From: an uncultured Chloroflexaceae bacterium
GTDB taxonomy: Bacteria > Chloroflexota > Chloroflexia > Chloroflexales > Chloroflexaceae
Direction of reading: 5' to 3'
Assembly (NCBI GenBank): GCA_937141995.1
Contig: CAKZQX010000995.1
Location: 1 to 5,167, forward strand
DNA length: 5,167 nt
In this document: positions 1 to 4,639 of the stretch, piece by piece
Layout: every line of letters starts with the position of its first letter
Position numbering within the stretch: position 1 is the first letter of the stretch
Program-made: the position numbers and the translations under genes
Notes under the pieces: generated by a model
Databases searched by the model: none
Told to the model about the DNA's origin: nothing
The model's input: only the letters and a program-made list of their open reading frames with translations

Positions 1-17
1 GGACCAGAGCTTTTTCA

Positions 18-44
18 CAAAAAATTCACTTTGTGAATTTTTTG
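18..44. terminator. Perfect AT-rich hairpin, possible bidirectional terminator
   Basis: A 12-bp perfect inverted repeat (18-29 and 33-44) closes on a 3-nt TTT loop. The left arm is A-rich and the right arm T-rich, so either strand would yield a hairpin with a U-tract built into its 3' arm. This is typical of a bidirectional terminator, although the stem is GC-poor and no gene end is visible within the window to its left. It could instead be a protein-binding palindrome or the end of a small mobile repeat. Confidence 0.45.
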
Positions 45-189
45 CTGCCGCAGGCGATTCTGGCTTTCAGGTCCGGCACCAGGATGGAACAGGCCGCACC
101 ACGTCAGCCGGATCAGGCTTCCCCGGCAGTATGCCGCGGCCCCGGCAGGCATTCACCGGCTCAAGCCGGGACTCCAAAATGGCCCCACA

Positions 190-221
190 GAGCCGGGACG
201 GTGCATGCGCCGTCCCGGCTC
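190..221. repeat. GC-rich 12-bp inverted repeat (hairpin)
   Basis: Arms 190-201 and 210-221 are perfectly complementary (core AGCCGGGACGG / CCGTCCCGGCT) around an 8-nt loop. No T-tract follows on either strand, so a standard intrinsic terminator is not supported. Smaller palindromes lie just upstream: CGGCA/TGCCG at 124-136 and CCGGC/GCCGG at 156-169. The stretch 45-225 is GC-rich and full of such short inverted repeats, but I recognise no RNA gene or protein in it. Confidence 0.6.
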
Positions 222-225
222 ACTG

Positions 226-245
226 TCTGGTAATGCTCTGGTAAT
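226..245. repeat. Two tandem 9-mers TCTGGTAAT, 11-bp period
   Basis: TCTGGTAAT occurs at 226-234 and again at 237-245, so the copies start 11 bp apart, about one helical turn. Such spacing places two binding sites on the same DNA face. The pair lies 33 bp before the first DnaA-like box and may belong to the same origin-like region. With only two copies chance cannot be excluded. Confidence 0.4.
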
Positions 246-267
246 AGCCGCTCTCCGCTGTTCCTAC

Positions 268-310
268 ATCTAGTGTGCTATCCACAGTCTGTCCCCAAAA
301 TGTGGATAAC
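268..310. promoter_or_regulatory. DnaA-box unit A (perfect box 301-309 plus inverted partner)
   Basis: TGTGGATAA at 301-309 is the exact complement of the bacterial DnaA-box consensus TTATCCACA. An inverted partner, CTATCCACA at 278-286, differs from consensus at one base. The two face each other across a 14-bp gap. The whole 43-bp unit starts with ATCTAGT and is repeated 82 bp downstream (350-392) with 32 of 43 bases identical. DnaA binding is inferred from consensus match only. Confidence 0.65.
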
Positions 311-349
311 CCCCCCGCACGACGACATCTGGTGTGATACGCTCCCAAT

Positions 350-392
350 ATCTAGTAGCCTGTCCACAATTTATTAACAAAATGTGGATAAG
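350..392. promoter_or_regulatory. DnaA-box unit B (perfect box 383-391 plus inverted partner)
   Basis: This is the second copy of the 43-bp unit. TGTGGATAA at 383-391 is again a perfect DnaA box, and CTGTCCACA at 360-368 is a two-mismatch inverted partner at the same 14-bp gap. The sequence between the partners (369-382) is almost entirely A/T here, whereas in unit A it is C-rich. That makes this the most easily melted spot of the cluster. Confidence 0.65.
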
Positions 393-498
393 CTGCAATG
401 CCAACCATATCGGCAGTGTAACACGCTAGATGGATGTGCATCCGGGTGGCTGTATATCTTCTGTCTGTTGCGCTTGTGGCATACTCAAAACTCACAAC

Positions 499-1335
499 TC
501 AACCCCAACAACTACCCCCGGCGAGAAACCCCAACAACAGCCCCCGGAATGCGCGCGGCGCTTCAATATGCGGAAAGTGACCGCAGTCGGGGATGGTCAC
601 CAGGCGGGCGCCCGGGATCTCTCGCTGCGCGATTGCGCCGTATGTCGGGGCGAAGACGCGGTCGGCAGCACCCCAGATCAGCAGCGTCGGGCAGCGCAGT
701 TCATTCAACCGGGCCCGCAACCCCGTGCGGCGCAGGTCGGTAGCATCGTAGTGGCGGCTGATGGCCCGCAGTGCGCGGCGGCTATCGGGAGCGCCCAGCG
801 CCGCGCTAAAGCGGTTTACCAATTCTGGGGTAACATGCGTTTCCGGGTGGGCAACGGCGGTGTTCAACAGCGCGCGCACACTGAAGGGTTGTGCCGAGAG
901 TCGGAGCAGCGCCGGGCCAAGCAGCGGCCATGCGCCGGCCCGGGTCAGCGGTGACGGCACGATAAAGCCGTCACTGTCCACCAGCACCAGTTGCGTCACC
1001 CGGTCGGGATGCAGCAGGCTGGTTGCCAGCGCCAGTTTGCCCCCCAGCGAATGCCCAACCAGGGTGGCCTGATCCAATCCCAGTGTATCAAGTAATCCGG
1101 CATAGAGATCGGCATAGAGTTTGAGGGAGTAGGGCGCATCGCCGGGCTTGTCGGAACGCCCAAAGCCGAGCGCATCCACGGCAATCGCTCGATAGCCCTG
1201 TCCGGCCAGAAATTGCAACGTTGGCCGCCACTCCTCGGCATCACCGGCAAAGCCATGCAGCAACAGGACCGGCGGCCCCGCGCCGGAATCGAGCGCATGG
1301 ATCGGATACCCCTGAACACTGACAAAAGTTTCCAA
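499..1335 (-). CDS. Alpha/beta hydrolase fold protein
   Basis: This is a complete 278-aa serine hydrolase of the alpha/beta fold. The oxyanion-hole motif HGFAG is at residues 27-31. The nucleophile elbow GHSLGG is at 94-99 (Ser96), the acid is probably Asp225 in GAADRVF, and the base is His253 in DCGHFPH. The strand-helix order and length match the MenH/BphD/epoxide-hydrolase-like superfamily. The substrate cannot be told, and a cap region around 125-200 is not diagnostic. No signal peptide is visible, so it is probably cytoplasmic. I chose TTG at 1335 because AGGAGG lies 6 nt upstream of it. The longer frame from ATG at 1365 would bury that Shine-Dalgarno inside its coding sequence and begins with a poorly conserved MQPAARRR. 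The last residues derive from a local duplication. It is divergent from the pseudo-helicase gene, and no clear terminator follows it. Confidence 0.9.
   Translation of the reverse strand: METFVSVQGYPIHALDSGAGPPVLLLHGFAGDAEEWRPTLQFLAGQGYRAIAVDALGFGRSDKPGDAPYSLKLYADLYAGLLDTLGLDQATLVGHSLGGKLALATSLLHPDRVTQLVLVDSDGFIVPSPLTRAGAWPLLGPALLRLSAQPFSVRALLNTAVAHPETHVTPELVNRFSAALGAPDSRRALRAISRHYDATDLRRTGLRARLNELRCPTLLIWGAADRVFAPTYGAIAQREIPGARLVTIPDCGHFPHIEAPRAFRGLLLGFLAGGSCWG
503..547. repeat. 19-bp direct repeat, 26-bp period, at the hydrolase 3' end
   Basis: Positions 503-521 and 529-547 share 17 of 19 bases (CCCCAACAAC..CCCCCGG). Both copies lie inside the last codons of the minus-strand hydrolase. The 26-bp period is not a multiple of three, so the copies are read in different frames. 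The upstream copy encodes RGLLLG and the downstream one GGSCWG plus the stop codon. A local duplication has probably replaced the original C-terminal tail. Confidence 0.55.
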
Positions 1336-1341
1336 TACTAC

Positions 1342-1347
1342 CCTCCT
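1342..1347 (-). promoter_or_regulatory. Shine-Dalgarno AGGAGG deciding a TTG start
   Basis: On the minus strand a full AGGAGG lies 6 nt before the TTG at 1335-1333, which is ideal spacing. The in-frame ATG at 1365 has no comparable site before it, and a GTG at codon 9 of the longer frame is too close to the Shine-Dalgarno. The site therefore supports TTG as the hydrolase start. Confidence 0.65.
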
Positions 1348-1375
1348 ACGTGCTGCCGGTTGCATACACGGCCTG

Positions 1376-1384
1376 TGCTACAAT
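1376..1384 (+). promoter_or_regulatory. Extended -10 promoter (TGC TACAAT) for the pseudo-helicase
   Basis: TACAAT at 1379-1384 is one base from the sigma-70 -10 consensus and is preceded by TGC, an extended -10. No good -35 exists at 17-18 bp (the sequence there is near CCGGTT), which extended -10 promoters tolerate. Transcription would begin near 1391 and give a leader of about 30 nt to the ATG at 1422. This places the alternative GTG start at 1350 outside the transcript. Weak minus-strand -10 candidates for the hydrolase (TATGCT at 1397-1392) overlap the same segment. Confidence 0.4.
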
Positions 1385-1421
1385 AGTCGATAGCATAAAG
1401 TTCACAGGTTCGTGGCAAAGA

Positions 1422-4313
1422 ATGGCCGAGCGTTCACTAACTGAAATAGTTCAGATTATGGCACGCCAGCGCGGGCGCGGCGGGCAGAGTCCGCTGCTGC
1501 TGCTGCGTACGCTGGAGGCCCGGGCCGGTGGGCGGATCAGCCACCTGCCGATTAATCAGCGCCTGGAGCAGGCCTGGGTCGCGCTGAAGGGTGAGCCGTT
1601 TCGCCCACACCAATCGCTGGCGCTCTCGTCGCTGCGGCGCGGGGAGCCGTTTGCCCTGGTGGGTGGTGGTCCCGCGGCCCGCCAGACATTATACCTTTTA
1701 CTGCAAGATACGCTCCGGGATACCAGTCAATCGCGGGCGCTGCTGCTGCTGCCCGATGATGCGACGGCGGCGCTCTGCCTGGCTGAACTGGAGCATCTGA
1801 ACAGCGCGCTGGGAACCGCCCTGACATTTGCGCATGTTACCAGCGGACCCCTGCCCCGTCAGGCTTCCCTGGCCCGCGTACTATTTGCCACCCCGGAAAC
1901 GCTGCATAACCGGCTGCTGCGCTACCACGACCGCGCCTGGCAGCGCTGCTGGGCCAACCTGCATCTGATCGGGCTGATTGATGTTGACCGCTACAGCGGT
2001 GTGGCCGCCGACCATCTGGGGGGGCTGCTGCTGCGCAGTGCTCGCCTGACCGCGCCCACCGCGCCGCTCTTCCTGGCCGCGACCCTGGCGGAAGCCACAA
2101 ACGCCGATATGGTGCTGGCGCAGATGACCGGCCATCCCTGGCGCATCATCACGGTTGACGACACGCCGCTGGCACCGCGAACACTGGGCATCTGGCATGC
2201 GGATACCAACCGGCTGCGCGATGCCGTGGCGCTGGCGCAGGCTTACCGACGCGAGGACTATACCGTGCATATCACCTGCAGCCCGCTGGAAATCCCCCTG
2301 ATGTGGCAGTTGCTGGGCCGCAGCGGGCATGGCATCAGCGTGGGCGCGGGAATGCAGCCGGCGCAGGTGCAGATTATGGCGGGCTATCCCGGTTCGCATG
2401 CGCTGTTCCGCAAGGCGCTCAACAGCGATGCGCAACTGATTCTGCTGCTGCTGGGCAACTGGCCCGCCGAACGCACGCTGGCCCGTCTGACCCGCGACAG
2501 CGCCGGCAGTTCGCCCCTGCTCGACGATTCGCCCACCGACTGGGCCGTCCCCATGTCCAACGCCTATGTCGCCGCGCAGCATTTACTCTGCGCCGCGAGC
2601 GAACACCCCCTGACCGCCACCGAGGTGGAGGCATGGCAGGCCGATGACCTGATTGCGCGACTGGAGCGGCAGGAGCAACTGGTCGCGCTCCCCGATACCG
2701 AGATTGCCTGGCAACCCCTGCCGGGCGGCGATGATCCCTACGAAGGGTTTAGCCTCGCGGCTGCGGGTGTGCCTACCAGTTTCCTCGTTGATGAGCAGGG
2801 ACAGCAGTTAGCGCTGTTTGATCCGTCCGCGTTTGACCGCTGGGGTTTCGTTGGCGCAGCGCTCCCACCGGGACGGGGCATCTTCCGCGTTCTGGAGCGG
2901 GATGACGAGACGGGTGAGCTGACGCTGAAAGCCGAACCGGGTGAGCGCGTCTCCTTCCCGCTGCGCCGCTGTAGCGTGAACATGCGGGACGAACGCAAGC
3001 AGCGCACGGTGCGCAACCGGGGGGTAGGTTGGGGGCGGGTCGTGGTCGAGGAGGAGATCTATGGCTACCGCGAGATGAAGGTGGGCAACCCACCCGCCGA
3101 GTGGGTGCTGCCGGCACCCGTGCAGACGCGCTGGGTCGCGCCGGCCGTCTGGATCGATCTGCCCGTGAATCTGCCGGCGGAGGGGCAACTGGTGGGCTGG
3201 TCGCTGGCGGCAGCCCTGCCGCTACGGGTGCTGTGTGATCAGATCGACAGCGTCCCGGCCTATGATCCCGCACTGCGCCGGATCTACCTGATTGATGCAC
3301 AGCCGGGGGGCAACGGTCTGGCGGCCTGGCTGTACGAACATCTGGAGGCGCTGCTGCCGCTGGCCTACGATATCGCCCTGGACTGCCGCAATGATCCGCT
3401 GTGGGAACCAGTGGCGCGTGCCGATATGGACTGGATGCTGACGCTGCTCGGTGGCGAGGTGGCCCTGCCGGAACTGCGTTCAGGACGGCGGACGGCCGCG
3501 CCCGTCCTCGGTACGGGCGAGTGGAGCCTGGAGATCGACGAGGTGCGGGGTGTGCCGCGCAATGCATGGCCCGACCCACCCGCCGGCCCACCCGACGAGC
3601 TACCGGCCTACGACGAAGAACCACCCGCGCCACCGGCCCGTCCGCGCCCAACCACACCTCCCACCGCAGAGCCTCCGGCAGCTTCCACCCCCCGGCGTAA
3701 CACTGACGCCGAACCGGAGCCACGGGAAGAAAAATCACGCCGCCGTACGACCGACGCCGAAAGCAAGCCGAAAACGCGCGGACGGTCCACAGCGCAGAAG
3801 CAAAACCAGGCGGAGAAGCAACCGCGCAAGCCGCGCCAGTCGCGGGCAAAAAAGCCGGCACAATCGCCCGAGGCGGCGTCCCCACCACCCGCGCAACCGG
3901 CCGGGCAGCCCGCCTCGCCACCGCCGCCGGAGCAGCAACCGCCCCGCCCGGCTACACCCGCCACCCCGCCACCGGAAACCCCACCGGAGCCCCCACCCGA
4001 CGCGGCGGCAATGATTGCGCGTATGCGGCGACTGCGCGAACAACGGGAAGCCGCCGCACGCGCCGAACGCCCGGCGACCACACCACAGTCACCGGCGCCG
4101 CCCGGGAAGCCGGTGGAGCCACGCTTCCAGGTGGGCGACGAGATCTTCTGCCTGCCCTACGGCTATGGCACCGTGAAAGCAAGCCGCATCGAGGCGGGCA
4201 AGGAACTGCTCGACATCGACTTCCCCGACTATGACATGCTCACACTGGACCCGACGGTCAGCCATGTGCGCCGGGTTGAGCCGCCGGCCGGTGATGAGGA
4301 GGATGTACTCTGA
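1422..4313 (+). CDS. MrfA/YprA-like pseudo-helicase with DUF1998-like region and C-terminal Tudor-like domain
   Basis: The product is 963 aa. Its order of landmarks follows the DEAD/DEAH helicases that end in DUF1998 (MrfA/YprA): FRPHQSLAL at 60-68 (normally RPHQxxAL), LFATPETLHNRLL at 154-166, AATLAEA at 219-225, MTGHPWRIITVDD at 235-247, AGYPGSHALF at 320-329, NAYVAAQHLLCAASEHPLT at 380-398, EEIYGYREMKV at 544-554, VWIDLPV at 576-582, and IDAQPGGNGLA at 624-634. Catalytic signatures are missing. The Walker A slot (81-88) reads GGGPAARQ with no GKS/T, the DEVH slot (187-190) reads DVDR, and the motif VI slot after GYPGS has no QxxGRxGR. Only Cys655 remains of the expected zinc cluster. Residues about 715-900 are Pro-rich and disordered, with a basic patch at 768-812. 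Residues 901-953 (FQVGDEIF...YGYGTV...LLDIDF) resemble the PcrA/UvrD C-terminal Tudor or CarD-type fold. ATP hydrolysis is unlikely. A structural or DNA/RNA-polymerase-binding role in repair or defence is inferred. ATG 1422 is preferred over GTG 1350, whose extra 24 codons would cover a promoter. Confidence 0.85.
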   Translation: MAERSLTEIVQIMARQRGRGGQSPLLLLRTLEARAGGRISHLPINQRLEQAWVALKGEPFRPHQSLALSSLRRGEPFALVGGGPAARQTLYLLLQDTLRDTSQSRALLLLPDDATAALCLAELEHLNSALGTALTFAHVTSGPLPRQASLARVLFATPETLHNRLLRYHDRAWQRCWANLHLIGLIDVDRYSGVAADHLGGLLLRSARLTAPTAPLFLAATLAEATNADMVLAQMTGHPWRIITVDDTPLAPRTLGIWHADTNRLRDAVALAQAYRREDYTVHITCSPLEIPLMWQLLGRSGHGISVGAGMQPAQVQIMAGYPGSHALFRKALNSDAQLILLLLGNWPAERTLARLTRDSAGSSPLLDDSPTDWAVPMSNAYVAAQHLLCAASEHPLTATEVEAWQADDLIARLERQEQLVALPDTEIAWQPLPGGDDPYEGFSLAAAGVPTSFLVDEQGQQLALFDPSAFDRWGFVGAALPPGRGIFRVLERDDETGELTLKAEPGERVSFPLRRCSVNMRDERKQRTVRNRGVGWGRVVVEEEIYGYREMKVGNPPAEWVLPAPVQTRWVAPAVWIDLPVNLPAEGQLVGWSLAAALPLRVLCDQIDSVPAYDPALRRIYLIDAQPGGNGLAAWLYEHLEALLPLAYDIALDCRNDPLWEPVARADMDWMLTLLGGEVALPELRSGRRTAAPVLGTGEWSLEIDEVRGVPRNAWPDPPAGPPDELPAYDEEPPAPPARPRPTTPPTAEPPAASTPRRNTDAEPEPREEKSRRRTTDAESKPKTRGRSTAQKQNQAEKQPRKPRQSRAKKPAQSPEAASPPPAQPAGQPASPPPPEQQPPRPATPATPPPETPPEPPPDAAAMIARMRRLREQREAAARAERPATTPQSPAPPGKPVEPRFQVGDEIFCLPYGYGTVKASRIEAGKELLDIDFPDYDMLTLDPTVSHVRRVEPPAGDEEDVL

Positions 4314-4319
4314 GCAAGG

Positions 4320-4362
4320 GGTTAACGGTTAAGGGTTAACGGTTAAGGGGTTAACGGTCAGG
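4320..4362. repeat. Telomere-like heptad tandem repeat (GGTTAAC/GGTTAAG)
   Basis: Six heptads run almost without interruption: GGTTAAC (4320), GGTTAAG (4327), GGTTAAC (4334), GGTTAAG (4341), a single extra G at 4348, GGTTAAC (4349) and a diverged GGTCAGG (4356). The higher-order unit is therefore 14 bp. The array begins 6 bp after the pseudo-helicase stop and ends about 40 bp before the tRNA promoter. GTTAAC is itself palindromic, so the array can fold in several ways. Such heptads tend to be unstable in copy number. No function is evident. Confidence 0.85.
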
Positions 4363-4404
4363 GATTGCAACCGGAGGATTATATCCTGAAACTGGCGTAA
4401 CATT

Positions 4405-4433
4405 TTGACATCCGGGGGGGCATCGTGTATACT
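4405..4433 (+). promoter_or_regulatory. Sigma-70 promoter of tRNA-Arg
   Basis: TTGACA at 4405-4410 is a perfect -35. After an optimal 17-bp spacer comes TATACT at 4428-4433, one base from consensus. The predicted start near 4440 leaves only a few bases before the tRNA. The discriminator CTACGCG is GC-rich, as at stable-RNA promoters subject to stringent control. The spacer contains a run of seven G. Confidence 0.85.
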
Positions 4434-4444
4434 CTACGCGTAAA

Positions 4445-4521
4445 GACCTCGTAGCTCAATTGGATAGAGCGTCGGCCTCCGGAGCCGAAGGTTGTGGGTT
4501 CAAGCCCCGCCGAGGTCGCCA
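4445..4521 (+). tRNA. tRNA-Arg(CCG), CCA encoded
   Basis: The cloverleaf is complete. The acceptor stem is GACCTCG/CGAGGTC (4445-4451 with 4511-4517), the D-stem is GCTC/GAGC, and the anticodon stem is TCGGC/GCCGA. The anticodon loop CTCCGGA (4477-4483) gives anticodon CCG at 4479-4481, reading Arg codon CGG. The T-arm is GTGGG-TTCAAGC-CCCGC with one T-G wobble. Discriminator G4518 precedes an encoded CCA at 4519-4521. The variable loop is 5 nt. The gene has its own promoter and terminator. Its 3' half is a typical integration target, which matters given the element-like sequence that follows. Confidence 0.96.
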
Positions 4522-4534
4522 GGATAGATGTGAT

Positions 4535-4562
4535 AGCCCGCAGTAATTGCTGCGGGTTTCTT
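4535..4562 (+). terminator. Rho-independent terminator of tRNA-Arg
   Basis: CCCGCAG (4537-4543) pairs with CTGCGGG (4550-4556) around a 6-nt loop, extended by one wobble and one A-T pair, and TTTCTT follows. It starts 13 nt after the tRNA CCA. The right arm plus the T-tract is also the first of three similar repeats (4551, 4573, 4597), so terminator and repeat share sequence. Confidence 0.75.
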
Positions 4563-4607
4563 CATGAAATGTTGCGGGTTTCTTGAGGCGAATAGTTGCG
4601 GGTTTCT
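4551..4607. repeat. Three direct repeats TGCGGGTTTCTT, spaced 22 and 24 bp
   Basis: Copies lie at 4551-4562, 4573-4584 and 4597-4607, the last lacking the final T. The first two are identical and start 22 bp apart, and the third starts 24 bp later. On the minus strand they read AAGAAACCCGCA and lie just downstream of the transposase-like fragment. Either they are repeated transposase-binding sites at an element end, as in Tn7/Mu-type transposons, or they are duplications of the terminator arm. The third copy can also form a small hairpin with CCCGC at 4610-4614. Confidence 0.6.
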
Positions 4608-4639
4608 CGCCCGCATTCTTCGGTTGTGGGTAAAGTCTT

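Larger units (their letters stand above)
226..433. other. Origin-like DnaA-box cluster in a gene-free region
   Basis: Within about 210 gene-free bases there are two perfect DnaA boxes, two imperfect inverted ones arranged as an exact duplication, tandem TCTGGTAAT 9-mers, and several copies of an ACATCTAGTGTG-like 12-mer. These lie at 266-277, 325-336 (one mismatch) and inverted at 422-433 (two mismatches), with a weaker copy at 348-359. This is the layout of an oriC or of a secondary DnaA-binding site that titrates or reactivates DnaA. Against oriC: neither dnaA nor dnaN is in view, and the only AT-rich segment is short. Replicative function is an inference. Confidence 0.45.

Noticed and set aside
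33..233. 66-codon plus-strand open frame
   Set aside because: It starts at GTG inside a hairpin arm, crosses several inverted repeats, and has no Shine-Dalgarno or recognisable protein features.
45..240. SRP RNA or another structured ncRNA
   Set aside because: CAGGTCCGG at about 68-77 recalls the SRP RNA apical region, but the following GGAAGGxAGCA loop is absent and no consistent long stem could be drawn.
384..954. Plus-strand open frames opposite the hydrolase
   Set aside because: They are antisense to a gene with an intact catalytic triad. One starts inside a DnaA box. Their compositions are the skewed kind expected from the opposite strand of GC-rich codons.
1350..1421. GTG start giving 24 extra residues to the pseudo-helicase
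   Set aside because: The extra codons cover the extended -10 element and overlap the hydrolase Shine-Dalgarno region, and no ribosome site precedes the GTG.
1499..1520. CTG/CTGCTG triplet runs as an unstable repeat
   Set aside because: They are short Leu codon runs (LLLL) inside coding sequence, which is ordinary for GC-rich genes.
2773..3921. 382-codon minus-strand open frame within the pseudo-helicase gene
   Set aside because: The translation is an Arg/Pro/Ala-rich shadow of the sense gene with no motifs. The sense frame shows clear family landmarks across the same interval.
4530..4610. CRISPR array
   Set aside because: There are only three 11-12 bp repeats with 10-12 bp between them, too short for CRISPR repeats or spacers, and no cas genes are in view.
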